Position numbers and translations under genes: made by a program. Below, piece after piece: positions 50,174 to 60,732 of a stretch of DNA of 64,000 bases. Each line of letters opens with the position of its first letter. The first letter of the stretch is position 1. The notes under the pieces are model-generated. The model saw nothing but the letters and a program-made list of their open reading frames with translations, searched no databases and was not told where the DNA came from. The DNA comes from Streptomyces lydicus (GTDB lineage Bacteria > Actinomycetota > Actinomycetes > Streptomycetales > Streptomycetaceae). Where the stretch lies: positions 3,162,001-3,226,000 of the forward strand of contig NZ_CP017157.1 of the NCBI RefSeq assembly GCF_001729485.1, read 5' to 3'.

Positions 50174-50761
50174 TCAGGCCGGTTCGGCCAGCAGCGGTGC
50201 GGAGGAGAGGCGCAGGGTGAGCCGGGGGAGCAGATCGGCGACGCGGTGCGGGCGGTGGGCGGCGATCCCCGGCGGGGCGGGAGCCAGCGGCACCAGCAGG
50301 TCACCGGGTGCGGGCATCCCCTCGGCGCCGTCCGCATCGAGGTCGTGATGCAGCCAGAGGGTGAGCATGTACAGCTCCGGGACGGACAGCAGCCGCGGCT
50401 GATAGGGCGCGCTCAGCGCCTCGGCCTGCGCCAGTGCCTGCTCGGTCGAGGCGATGTAGGGGCCGCCGCAGAAGCGGGCGAACATCCAGCCGTCCGCCGT
50501 GAGCATCGCCTCGGCGGTCGCCACGGCCCGCTCCCCGCCCCGTACCAGGAAGCTCCATCCGGCCAGCCGTGTCTGCGGGGTGTCGCCGGCCCGGCTGACG
50601 TCGTCCCACACATGGAGGGGCAGCGGGTGGTCGGGACTGAGCGGCCCCTGATGGGAGCGCAGTGCGGCGACCGGGGCCTCACGGACGGCGGTGGGCGAGC
50701 CGAGGGCGGTAAGAACGCTGCGCAGGGCAGGCGCAGGGGCGGAGGAAACGTGCAGCGGCAT
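50174..50761 (-). CDS. Conserved protein of unknown function
   Basis: 195 residues starting MPLHVSSAPAPALRSVL at ATG 50761, preceded by GAGAGG. The sequence includes WSFLVRGGERAVATAEAML, ARFCGGPYIASTEQAL and LYMLTLWLHHDLDAD, with no recognised catalytic motif. No signal peptide or membrane segment is seen. The longer in-frame extension upstream to 51178 is low-quality sequence and is not accepted. Confidence 0.65.
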   Translation of the reverse strand: MPLHVSSAPAPALRSVLTALGSPTAVREAPVAALRSHQGPLSPDHPLPLHVWDDVSRAGDTPQTRLAGWSFLVRGGERAVATAEAMLTADGWMFARFCGGPYIASTEQALAQAEALSAPYQPRLLSVPELYMLTLWLHHDLDADGAEGMPAPGDLLVPLAPAPPGIAAHRPHRVADLLPRLTLRLSSAPLLAEPA

Positions 50762-51325
50762 GGTGGGTCGCCTCTCACTTCGGAGACACGGTGGAGCGTG
50801 GCAGGTGCAAACGGCGCTGTCTGCGTGCGGGGCCAGAGCGTGCCGGGGGGTGGCGGCCCGGCGTGGGGCCAGGGCCTGCCCCAGCGCCGGTGGGAACACC
50901 GCGGCACTGGGCGCCAACTCTCTACCTCGTGAGCGGAGTTTATACGACGTATGTTCTGAAAGTGTTTCGGCTACCTGCCTTGCAGATTTCCGGCAAGGCG
51001 GAATCCGGACCCTTGCCCGAGGTGTTTTCCACCGCTTTGTGCGGTGCCTTTGCGGGACCACCTCGTAATTCGTCTCCGGTGTGGTAGGCCGGATCTTGTC
51101 GGTGTTTCTCACTAGTGAATTGCGGACGGCCATCGCCGCCGAGATATGCCATTGGCAGATGCCCGGCAGGCGCATCACTTCGAGCCTATCGGCACCGGCA
51201 CGCCCCCGAGACGTTATCGATCAGATTGCCGGGGCATCATCGACCGTAGCGCGAACCCCGGCGTGCCGGGGACGGCCCCAAGCTGCCCGTGGTCGCGGGC
51301 CGTTCACTCGAGGAGGGACCCTTCG
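50762..51325. other. Divergent intergenic region
   Basis: 564 bp between the 50174 gene and the ligase gene at 51326. A near-palindromic ATACGACGTAT lies at 50942-50952. AT content is higher than the surroundings from about 50930 to 51150, consistent with promoters. No ORF in it has convincing start signals. Confidence 0.35.
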
Positions 51326-52879
<1,554 letters not shown>

Positions 52880-52966
52880 AGGGAGAGGTGCGCCGCGGGG
52901 CCCGGCAGGCGCGCAGGGCGGCGGTCGGTGCGGCGGTGCGGGGCGGGCGTCGGGCGGGCGGATCGC

Positions 52967-54133
52967 TCAGCGCGGGCTCGGGGCGGCCTGCGCGGCGACC
53001 GTCCAGGTCCCCAGCAGTGCCTGCAGCTGCTTGACCGACGGCGGATCGGCGGGGGCGGCGGCGTACGGCTGGGGAGCGCGGCCGCCGGCCGCTTCCACCA
53101 CTTTCGGGACGGCCGCGCCGTTGGCGGCCCGGAAGCCGTGGGCGCGCAGCGTGTGCTGACCCTCGGTCTCGACGAGCAGCGTCATGAAGCGGCTGGCGGC
53201 GCGGGTCTGTTCGGGCGTCAGCTCCTCGGCGTCGACCAGCGTGTACGGATAGTCGAGCTGGGCGGCCCCGTCCGACGGGTAGAACAGGTCGAGGTCGGGG
53301 CCCCCGTCGGCGCCGGTGTTGTGGGCGTAGGCGGCCTGCTCGGACAGCAGCAGCGCCTGGTTGCGGCGCGGATTGTCCTGCTCCGCACCGGAGCCGTCGC
53401 GCGGCAGCGTGGCCATGGCCTGGTCGTCGCCGTCCGCGACCCGCTGGTGGAGCAGCGTCGCGGTCGCGGCGGTGCGGGTGTCGTCACCCTTCCTGCCGTC
53501 CTGGGCGCGGGTGGCGTCCGTACGGGAGAGGGCGAGCAGCCCGGTGGCGCTGCGAGCTGGATCGGCGAGCCCCAGGCGTATCCCGCCGCCGGACGTCGCG
53601 GCCTGCGTCAGACCTGTCCAGTCGTAGGTCTTCCCGGGCCAGCCCAGTGCCCGGGCGGCCCGGGGGACGGCGGCGAGCGTCACCGGGGAGGACGCGAGGG
53701 TGGCGGCCGCGGTCAGCGGGGTGCCGTTCTCCGCCCCGACCCGGTCCACCCACAGGCGCGAGTCCGGTATCCAGACCTGGAATTCGGGGTCGGCGGGCCG
53801 CTGACCGAAGGAGTCGGCGAGCTCGTGGGAGGCGCGCGGGGTGACCGTGACGTCCAGACATCTGCCGTCGGTGCGCGTCGCGTCCTCGCGGGCTCTTCTG
53901 GCCACCGCCTGCAGTGCCGGGGCGATGTCGGGGGAGGCGGCCACGCCCAGCCGTACCGAAGGGCCGTCGCAGGGCTTCCCGAAGGGGAGCAGGTCGCCGC
54001 GCAGTGCCACCACCGAGCCGCCGGCCACGGCGAGGAGCAGGCCGGACGCGAGGAGGACGGTGCGGCGACGAGCGCCGGGGCGGGACCCCGTGCCGCGCTG
54101 CGCGGGGTCATCGGGCAAGCTGTGTCGTCCCAT
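52967..54133 (-). CDS. Membrane-anchored substrate-binding-like protein
   Basis: 388 residues. A basic N-terminus is followed by a hydrophobic helix (about 25-45, TVLLASGLLLAVAGGSVVAL), an anchor or signal peptide without a lipobox Cys. The rest resembles an extracellular solute-binding fold (VRLGVAASPDIAPALQAVARRA, then ASSPVTLAAVPRAARALGW). Many streptomycete proteins of this type also carry a VWA domain; it is absent here. ATG 54133 (MGRHSLPDD) follows GGGAGAGG. The frame extends upstream to 55057 only as antisense to the next gene. Confidence 0.65.
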   Translation of the reverse strand: MGRHSLPDDPAQRGTGSRPGARRRTVLLASGLLLAVAGGSVVALRGDLLPFGKPCDGPSVRLGVAASPDIAPALQAVARRAREDATRTDGRCLDVTVTPRASHELADSFGQRPADPEFQVWIPDSRLWVDRVGAENGTPLTAAATLASSPVTLAAVPRAARALGWPGKTYDWTGLTQAATSGGGIRLGLADPARSATGLLALSRTDATRAQDGRKGDDTRTAATATLLHQRVADGDDQAMATLPRDGSGAEQDNPRRNQALLLSEQAAYAHNTGADGGPDLDLFYPSDGAAQLDYPYTLVDAEELTPEQTRAASRFMTLLVETEGQHTLRAHGFRAANGAAVPKVVEAAGGRAPQPYAAAPADPPSVKQLQALLGTWTVAAQAAPSPR

Positions 54134-54301
54134 TGCGGTAGCGCCTCTCCCTCGCGGAGCTCGATCGGATTCGATGCGGAGAGGCAGGGCGGGCCACGTG
54201 GATGGCGCCCCCGGCCTGTCGCGCGCGATCTTCGTACCTGCTGCCGAGACCCTAGCGGGGCGGTGGTCGCGAAGAGGCGGTAATGCGGAAGTGGAGGAAG
54301 T

Positions 54302-55132
54302 GTGCAGTCGGATACAAGTCCCGTGGGCGGTGCGGACGTTCCGGGGCCCGGGCGAGGGGCGGGGGCGGCCGGGGAGCTGACCCGCACGGTCCTGCGCAGC
54401 GAGACGCTGATCGTTCTGGGCCTGTCGCTGGGCGCCAGCGCGCTGTCGGCGCTGATCAGCTTCATCGGGTCGGTGACCAAACCGGGCGGCCTCAAGCACC
54501 AGGCGGCGACGCTCAACGCCTCCCACGCGCCCGGCCGGCCGTGGCTGGATCTTGCCTGGCAGCTGTTCGGGATCGCGACCGCGCTGGTGCCGGTGGCACT
54601 GGTGGCGCATCTGCTGATGCGTGAACGGGCCGGCGGACTGCGGGCGATCGGCTTCGACCGGCGGCGGCCGGGCTTCGACCTGAGCCGTGGCGCCGGGCTC
54701 GCAGCGGTCATCGGGGGCAGCGGTCTGCTGCTCTATCTGGGCGCGCGGGCGGCCGGATTCAACCTGACGGTGGTCCCCGAGGCACTGCCCGACGTGTGGT
54801 GGAAGATCCCGGTGCTGGTCGCGTCCGCGGTGCAGAACGCCGTGCTGGAGGAAGTGATCGTCGTCGGGTATCTGCTGCGCAGACTCGACCAGTTGGGCTG
54901 GTCCTCGGCGGCGGCGCTCGCGGCCAGTTCGGTCCTGCGCGGTTCGTACCACCTTTATCAGGGCATCGGCGGCTTCTTCGGCAACATGGTGATGGGCGTG
55001 ATCTTCGTCCTGCTCTACCGGAGGTGGGGCCGGGTCGGACCGCTGGTCGCCGCCCACGCGCTGATCGACACCGTGGCATTCCTCGGGTACGCGCTGCTCG
55101 CGGGGCGGGTGGGGTGGCTGCCCACGGGGTGA
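54302..55132 (+). CDS. CPBP-family intramembrane metalloprotease
   Basis: 276 residues with about seven membrane helices. The CPBP motifs are present: Glu183-Glu184 (VLEEVIVVGYLLRRL), His217 (GSYHLYQG), and His252 and Asp256 (AHALID). The usual Arg of EExxxR is missing in this branch. GTG 54302 follows GGAGGAAG. It is divergent from the substrate-binding-like gene. The substrate is unknown. Confidence 0.85.
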   Translation: MQSDTSPVGGADVPGPGRGAGAAGELTRTVLRSETLIVLGLSLGASALSALISFIGSVTKPGGLKHQAATLNASHAPGRPWLDLAWQLFGIATALVPVALVAHLLMRERAGGLRAIGFDRRRPGFDLSRGAGLAAVIGGSGLLLYLGARAAGFNLTVVPEALPDVWWKIPVLVASAVQNAVLEEVIVVGYLLRRLDQLGWSSAAALAASSVLRGSYHLYQGIGGFFGNMVMGVIFVLLYRRWGRVGPLVAAHALIDTVAFLGYALLAGRVGWLPTG

Positions 55133-55166
55133 GCGGGGCCCGCTCCGGGCCTCCGGAGCCGTGCCG

Positions 55167-55201
55167 CGGCGCGCTGCCGGCCGGTGGCCGGCAGCGCGCC
55201 G
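55167..55201. terminator. Strong bidirectional terminator
   Basis: Perfect 16 bp stem (55167-55182 and 55186-55201) with a 3-base GGT loop, between convergent CPBP and PhzF genes. Confidence 0.75.
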
Positions 55202-55252
55202 TCGGTCGAGGAGCCGCGGTGGCGCCGCCGGTCGACGACCGGCACCGCTACG

Positions 55253-56074
55253 TCATCCGGAGGCCAGCAGCTCGCCGTCGATGACCGTGACGGCCGACCC
55301 GGTCAGCAGCGTCCGGTCGCCGCGCAGTTCGGTCCGTACGGAGCCGGTGCGGGCCGCCCCCTGGAGGCCGACCAGGGTGTCCCGTCCCAGCCGCGCCGAC
55401 CAGAACGGGGCGAGCGCGGTGTGCGCGCTGCCCGTTACCGGGTCCTCGTCGATCCCCACCGCCGGGAAGAAGCAGCGCGAGACGAAGTCGTGGTCGCCGC
55501 CCGGGGCTTCGGCGCGCGCGGTCGCGATCACGCCCCGGCCGCCGTGCCCCGCAAGCGCCTTGAGGTCCGGGGCGAGCGCCCGTACGGACTGCTCGTCGGG
55601 GAGCTCGACCAGCAGATCGCCGACGTCGGGGCCGGTGTCGTACGCCGAGAGGATCTCGGTGCCCAGCGCGTCCGCGACGACCGGCGGCACCTCGACGGGT
55701 GTCAGTGGGGCGGTCGGGAAGTCCATGGTGATCTCCCCGCCTTCGCCGGCCGTCGTGATCAGCACCCCGCTGCGGGTGCGGAAGCGGACCGTGCCGGTGG
55801 CCGTTCCGGTGGTGTGCAGCACGTGCGCGGTGGCCAAAGTGGCATGCCCGCACATGTTCACCTCCGCGGCGGGGGTGAGCCAGCGCAGCGCCCAGTCGGC
55901 GTCGCCGCCCGCGGGCAGCGGGTGCGCGAAGGCCGTCTCGGAGAGGTTGACCTCGGTGGCGACCTGCTGCAGCCACGCGGTATCGGGGAACGCGTCGGAG
56001 TCGAGGAGGACCACTCCCGCGGGGTTGCCGTTGAACGGACGCGCACTGAAGGCGTCGACGATACGAATCCTCAT
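55253..56074 (-). CDS. PhzF-family isomerase-like protein
   Basis: 273 residues. Typical PhzF start (MRIRIVDAFSARPFNGNPAGVV), the catalytic Glu in NLSETAF, and MCGHATLATAH. PhzF proteins isomerise small molecules, as in phenazine synthesis, but most homologues act elsewhere and no phenazine genes are nearby. It is convergent with the CPBP gene and precedes the NmrA-like gene's 3' end. Confidence 0.9.
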   Translation of the reverse strand: MRIRIVDAFSARPFNGNPAGVVLLDSDAFPDTAWLQQVATEVNLSETAFAHPLPAGGDADWALRWLTPAAEVNMCGHATLATAHVLHTTGTATGTVRFRTRSGVLITTAGEGGEITMDFPTAPLTPVEVPPVVADALGTEILSAYDTGPDVGDLLVELPDEQSVRALAPDLKALAGHGGRGVIATARAEAPGGDHDFVSRCFFPAVGIDEDPVTGSAHTALAPFWSARLGRDTLVGLQGAARTGSVRTELRGDRTLLTGSAVTVIDGELLASG

Positions 56075-56160
56075 GGCCGCGAGCGTAGAGGGGCCACCGC
56101 GCCACCGGCCAAGGCCAATCCGGGGGAATTGGCCACGGACGGCGGCGCGGAGGCGGGCCG

Positions 56161-57036
56161 TCAGCTGAAGTCGGCGCGGTGGTCGCGTACCCAGGCGCGG
56201 AAGGTGCGGGCGGGGGCGCCGGTGACCTTCTCGACCGTGTCGGTGAGGGCGGGGCGCGGGGCGTCCAGCAGCTCGGCGTAGCCGTCCAGCAGCGGGTCCA
56301 CGAACGCGTCAGGGAAACCGCCGTCGGCCAGGAGGCGTTCGCGCGCCGACGCGTGGGACAGCTCCTGCCACCGGAGGGGCCGGCCCAGCACGTCCGCCAT
56401 GACCCGCACCTGTTCCGCCTGGGTGAGGACTTCGGGGCCCGTCAGGGTGTACGTGGCGCCGTCGTGGCCGTCCTCGGTGAGCGCCCGTACGGCCACCTCG
56501 GCGATATCGGCCTCGTGGAGGAGGGCCATGGGTGCCGCCCCGTAGGCGCCCCGAACGACGTCGCCGCCCCGGATCTGATCGGCCCACCACAGGGTGTTCG
56601 CGGCGAACGCGCTCGGGCGGAGCCGGGTCCAGGACAGCCCGGACCGTGCGACGAGCTGCTCGACTGCCGCGTGGGACCGGCCCACCGGGTGCGGCTGGCG
56701 TTCGGGGGCGAGCCCGTCGCGGACGGCGCCGGACGACAGGAGGACGACCCTGCGCGCATGGCGCGCGACGGCGTCCACGACCGCGCCAGCCGGCTCGGCA
56801 CCGTGGAACGGCCACATCAGGAACACGGCGTCGACGCCCTCCGACGCCGACTCCAGCGCCGCGCGGTCGGCCAGGTCGCCCTGGCGCACGTCGACCCCGC
56901 CGGGCAGTCCCGCGTCGGCCGCCCGGCGGGTGAGCGCCCGCACCGCAACCGCGCCGGTGGCCAGGAGCCGGTCCGTCACCCGGCGGCCCACATTTCCGGT
57001 CGCCCCGGTGACGAGAATCGTGTTCCTGCTGGTCAT
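56161..57036 (-). CDS. NmrA-like NAD(P)-binding protein
   Basis: 291 residues. The Rossmann motif TGATGNVGRRV is at residues 10-20. The rest (ADIAEVAVRALTEDGHDGATYTLTGPEVLT) matches NmrA/NAD(P)H-binding atypical short-chain dehydrogenases, acting as a reductase or redox sensor. ATG 57036 follows GGGAGAG. It is divergent from the Lrp regulator, 165 bp apart, and is a likely regulatory target. Confidence 0.88.
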   Translation of the reverse strand: MTSRNTILVTGATGNVGRRVTDRLLATGAVAVRALTRRAADAGLPGGVDVRQGDLADRAALESASEGVDAVFLMWPFHGAEPAGAVVDAVARHARRVVLLSSGAVRDGLAPERQPHPVGRSHAAVEQLVARSGLSWTRLRPSAFAANTLWWADQIRGGDVVRGAYGAAPMALLHEADIAEVAVRALTEDGHDGATYTLTGPEVLTQAEQVRVMADVLGRPLRWQELSHASARERLLADGGFPDAFVDPLLDGYAELLDAPRPALTDTVEKVTGAPARTFRAWVRDHRADFS

Positions 57037-57201
57037 CGCGCTCTCCCTGTCGCTCTGTGTACGTGCCGCCCGTACGCCCGGGTGGCCCGTGGGCGGGGGG
57101 CCGTACGCGTTGCCGTGCGGCCCACGATCACCGGCCGTGGGGGAGCGGCTCCAGCTACCGAGGCCAGGACGCAGGAATCCGTCATCTCCTACCGTTGACA
57201 G

Positions 57202-58182
57202 ATGGAAACCGTCACTCTGGATACCGTCGACCGTGGGCTGGTGCATGCCCTGCAGATCGACGGGCGGGCGTCGTTCCGCACCGTGGCCGAGGTCCTCGGC
57301 GTCTCGGAGAACACCGTCGCCCGCCGCTACCGACGGCTGCGGTCCGCCGGGGTGCTGCGCGTCGTCGGCGTGGTCAACGGGGTGGCGCTCGGCCACTCCT
57401 CCTGGGCACTCCGGCTGCGGTGCACCCCGGACGCGGCCGGCGCGGTCGCCGCCGCGCTCGCGGCCCGTTCCGACACCTCCTATGTGCACCTGCTCTCCGG
57501 CGGGACGGAGATCTCCTGCAACGTCCAGTCGCCTTCCGCCGCCGAACGGGACGCCCTGCTGCTGCACAAGCTCCCCCGGACCAGCCGGGTCACCGCGGTC
57601 TCCGCGCATCTGCTGCTGCGCGCCACGGCGCTGCCCGCCGCGTGGCGCGGGGCCGCCCGGCTCTCCGAGGAGCAGGCCGGTCGGCTGCGTCCCGCCCCGG
57701 TCGCCGCGGTACCGGAGCCGGTCGCGCTCGACGGCCGGGACCGGGTCGTACTGGAACTGCTGGCCAAGGACGGCAGGACCGGCTACCGCGAACTCGCCGC
57801 CGCCGCGGGCAGCGCGGACTCCACCGTCAAACGCCGGCTGGACGCCCTGCGGCGCTCCGGAGTGCTCGGCTACGCCCTCGACCTCAGCCCGGCGGCGCTC
57901 GGCTTCCCCACCGAGGCACGCCTGTGGATGTCCGTACGGCCCTCCGGGCTGCTCCAGGTGGCGCAGGCGATGGCCGAGCATCCGGAGGTCTCCTTCGCCG
58001 CGTTGTGCACCGGCCCCAGCAACCTCGTCGCCGCCGTCAACTGCCGTCATGCCGAGGACCTGTGCCGTTACCTCACCGAGCGGGTGGCCACGCTGGACGC
58101 CGTGCGCTCCGTGGAGACGGCGCCCGTCATCCGCACCCTCAAGCGCACCGGGACGGCAGGCATCCCCGCGGTGCGCATGTGA
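57202..58182 (+). CDS. Lrp/AsnC-family regulator, tandem
   Basis: 326 residues containing two Lrp/AsnC units in tandem. The first HTH is at residues 11-55 (RTVAEVLGVSENTVARRYRRL) and the second near residue 195 (YRELAAAAGSADSTVKRRLDAL). Each is followed by a ligand-binding RAM-like domain. ATG 57202 is about 7 bp from a TACCGT -10-like box with no ribosome binding site, so it may be leaderless. It is divergent from the NmrA-like gene. Confidence 0.88.
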   Translation: METVTLDTVDRGLVHALQIDGRASFRTVAEVLGVSENTVARRYRRLRSAGVLRVVGVVNGVALGHSSWALRLRCTPDAAGAVAAALAARSDTSYVHLLSGGTEISCNVQSPSAAERDALLLHKLPRTSRVTAVSAHLLLRATALPAAWRGAARLSEEQAGRLRPAPVAAVPEPVALDGRDRVVLELLAKDGRTGYRELAAAAGSADSTVKRRLDALRRSGVLGYALDLSPAALGFPTEARLWMSVRPSGLLQVAQAMAEHPEVSFAALCTGPSNLVAAVNCRHAEDLCRYLTERVATLDAVRSVETAPVIRTLKRTGTAGIPAVRM

Positions 58183-58289
58183 CGGAATGCCGACATCTGA
58201 CGTCTGAAGGGGAAATGCGGCGATGCGCCATGAGCCGATGCGTCATGGGCGGATCGCCGCAGCCAGCCCCGGTACAACCCTTTGGAGTC

Positions 58290-59441
58290 TCCGTGCCGTT
58301 ACGGATAGCCGTCACTGCTGAGCCGATACCTTCGCATGTGTCCGCGCTCGATTACGTCATCGGCCCGGCCCTTGAGCAGGGCCACGATGTCGCGCTCCAC
58401 GCCCCTGTGATGTTCCGCCGCGAAGCCCGGCGGCGCGGAGTGGAGTTCCACCGGGCCGGGACGGACTGGACCTGCGATCCGGCCGTTCAGCAGGCGGCGA
58501 GTGAGATCTGGAAGGAGTACGGAAACGCACCCTTCAACCGCTACGTCTTCGGTCGGCTCTGGCCGGATCAGGCCGAGGCGAAGGCGCATGATCTCCTCAC
58601 CGCGTGGACACGGGCGCGTCCTGATCTGGTGATCGCCGAGTGCAGTGACCTCGGCGCGCACCTTGCGGCGAAGGTCCTGGAGCTGCCCGTGTTCGCGGCG
58701 GACAACGGCCTCGGCCCGGTGCTCCTGGATCTCTGGGACACCGACATCGCGCCCGCGTTGACGCCCCTCCACAAGCAACACGGGCAGGACGCACCCGTGC
58801 TGCCCCCGATGCTCACCCCCGCGCCGGTCCAGTGGTTCTACGGGACGCCCCCGCCCGCGGCGCGCGCGGTCCGGCGTACCGTCGCGGAATTCCGGACCGC
58901 CCGGCCCGAGCGGCTGGACCGCGATCCCTCCGACCGCCCGCTCGTCTATGTGAGCCTCGGCACCCTGACCACCGCGATGTCCGGTCTCCGGACCGTCGTG
59001 GGGAGCGTGTACCGGGAGATCATGGCGGCACTCTCCGCCATCGGCTGCGAGGCAATCGTGTCCGCGGGAGACCTCGCGGGGGACCTGCGGAGCGCGGACC
59101 CCCGCATCCGGATCGTCGAGCACGTCCCGCAGCCCGCGCTCCTGCACCGTGCCGACCTGTTCGTGACGCACGGCGGCCGGGCATCCCTGCTCGACGCGGT
59201 GCAGGGCGCAACGCCGGTGCTGGGCATGGGCGTGCTCGGCGACCAGCCCGGCAACGCCGCCGCGTTCGCCCGGCGCGGCCTCGGCCGCGCGCTGGAACTC
59301 ACGGCGACACGCGGCGAGATCGCCGACGCCGTGACGGCCGTCCTCGGCGGCTCCTGCTACGACGCGGCCATGACCGCCGCCCGTGCCGAGCTGTCACAGC
59401 TGCCACCGCTCGACCTCACGGAGCTGCGGGGCGGCGCGTGA
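58290..59441 (+). CDS. GT1-family glycosyltransferase
   Basis: 383 residues, a UDP/NDP-sugar-dependent GT1 enzyme of the macrolide/natural-product type: the C-terminal donor-binding signature THGGRASLLDAVQGATPVLGM is followed by GDQPGNA. The acceptor-binding N-terminal half starts LRIAVTAEPIPSHVSALDYV. GTG 58290 follows TTGGAG; alternative ATGs at 58215, 58230 and 58245 lack good sites. No polyketide or other secondary-metabolite genes are nearby, so the acceptor is unknown; drug inactivation is possible. Confidence 0.85.
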   Translation, partial: SVPLRIAVTAEPIPSHVSALDYVIGPALEQGHDVALHAPVMFRREARRRGVEFHRAGTDWTCDPAVQQAASEIWKEYGNAPFNRYVFGRLWPDQAEAKAHDLLTAWTRARPDLVIAECSDLGAHLAAKVLELPVFAADNGLGPVLLDLWDTDIAPALTPLHKQHGQDAPVLPPMLTPAPVQWFYGTPPPAARAVRRTVAEFRTARPERLDRDPSDRPLVYVSLGTLTTAMSGLRTVVGSVYREIMAALSAIGCEAIVSAGDLAGDLRSADPRIRIVEHVPQPALLHRADLFVTHGGRASLLDAVQGATPVLGMGVLGDQPGNAAAFARRGLGRALELTATRGEIADAVTAVLGGSCYDAAMTAARAELSQLPPLDLTELRGGA

Positions 59442-59487
59442 TGCGGACGTGATCGGGGTGCGGTGTCACGGGACGGATGGTGACCTG

Positions 59488-59550
59488 TCTCAGCGAAGGT
59501 TCTGCAAATCTCAGCGAAGTTGCTGACAACTGTCGTTAATCTCACCGACG
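59488..59550 (+). repeat. Repeated TCTCAGCGAAG boxes before the DUF1330 gene
   Basis: TCTCAGCGAAG occurs twice, at 59488-59498 and 59509-59519, 21 bp apart, and a looser copy TCTCACCGACG is at 59540-59550. Two helical turns between exact copies suggest a regulator binding site in the promoter region. Confidence 0.4.
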
Positions 59551-59652
59551 TTGAGGATCCGTCCGGCCGTGACAAGCCTCGCTCTCGCCCGCCGACGCTG
59601 GTCCGAGACCAACCCGTAAGTCAGATGCACTCATCCCCACACTGGAGGTTCC

Positions 59653-59946
59653 ATGCCCAAGGGCTACTGGGTCAGCGTCTACCGCACCATTTCAGACCCC
59701 GAGAAGCTGGCTGCCTACAACAAGCTGGCCGGTCCGGCCGTCAAGGCCGCGGGCGGTCGGACCTTCGCCCGTGGCGGTCGGGTCGTGGCGCATGACGCCG
59801 GAATCGCCGAGCGCACCGTCCTGATCGAGTTCGACAGCTTCGAGCAGGCCGTCGCGGCGCGCGAGAGTGCGGCCTACCAGGAGGCGCTGGTCGTCCTCTC
59901 CGACGGCGTCGAGCGCGACTTCCGTATCGTCGAGGGCATCGACTGA
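59653..59946 (+). CDS. DUF1330 protein
   Basis: 97 residues, start MPKGYWVSVYRTISDPEKLAAYNK and IEFDSFEQAVAARESAAYQEAL, typical of DUF1330 dimeric alpha/beta-barrel proteins. ATG 59653 follows GGAGG (in ACTGGAGGTTCC). Function in this family is unknown. It neighbours a transposase remnant. Confidence 0.88.
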   Translation: MPKGYWVSVYRTISDPEKLAAYNKLAGPAVKAAGGRTFARGGRVVAHDAGIAERTVLIEFDSFEQAVAARESAAYQEALVVLSDGVERDFRIVEGID

Positions 59947-60004
59947 CCGAGGTCCAGTCGGATCTCCACTGAAGAGCAGCAGGATTCTGGGGTATACCGG
60001 CCCG

Positions 60005-60640
60005 CTCCCGTGAAGGGCGTCACCAGCTGGTTCCCGCACGGCGCAGGCAGCCTGGCCGAGACCGGCGGCGGTCAGGTCCTGCTCGCGCAGCGGGGTGAAG
60101 TCGACGTCGCCTTGCGCCTGTTCTGGGTGGCGAAGGAGACGTCGACCTCCTTGCCCTCCTCGTCGAAGGCGGTGATGTGGTCGCCGCGGGCCGCCTGGTG
60201 CCGCTGGGCGTGCGCGAGGGCGTCCAGCACCCGGCTGTCCTCGCTGGCCGCGGTGAACTTCAGCTTGTCGTTGTCGGCCAGGTCGAACATCACCGCCCGG
60301 TCCCGGCCGATCTGCCGTACAGCAGCACCTCCCAGAAGTTGCGATCAGGGCCTCGGCGATCTCTGGCCTCGCGAGCCGGATCTGCTCCAGCTCCGCCTTG
60401 GCCTTCTTGATCTTCATCGCCACGCGCTTGCAGAACATCGTCGCCAGGTCGTCCCGCACCCGCATCCGCGCCTTGTGCGTCCAGGCCGCGACCAGCGCGA
60501 TGCGCTTGACGGGGACGAAGTCCCGCAGGTCCGCAGCGTCCGACGCGTCCGCCTCCCCAGCGAAGTCGGTGACCTTCCCCGCGGCGACTCCGTCCATTAC
60601 AGACCAACGGTGGTCGCCCTTCGCTGTCACAGGTCACGGA
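60005..60640 (-). pseudogene. Tn3-family transposase remnant (frameshifted)
   Basis: Minus-strand fragments in three frames spell a continuous Tn3-type (DUF4158) transposase. The first frame has FVPVKRIALVAAWTHKARMR and RDDLATMFCKRVAMKIKKAK (60630 to about 60340). The second frame follows with NFWEVLLYGR (near 60325). The third frame has FDLADNDKLKF and FDEEGKEVDVSFATQN (60293 to about 60110). At least two frameshifts interrupt it and both ends are missing. The gene order and lack of terminal repeats mark an old, inactive insertion. Confidence 0.7.
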
Positions 60641-60676
60641 CGGACCCAGTTCGGGTCTTGCTTCGGCGAACAGTTC

Positions 60677-60713
60677 CGATATATCGTTGAAGCATCGCAA
60701 TAGGTCAACGATA
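60677..60713. promoter_or_regulatory. PadR operator
   Basis: A perfect 10 bp palindrome CGATATATCG (60677-60686) overlaps the left arm of a perfect 9 bp inverted repeat TATCGTTGA (60682-60690) and TCAACGATA (60705-60713), directly upstream of the PadR start. This nested dyad resembles PadR sites in other actinobacteria. Confidence 0.6.
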
Positions 60714-60732
60714 GAGAAAGGGAGACGTCATC

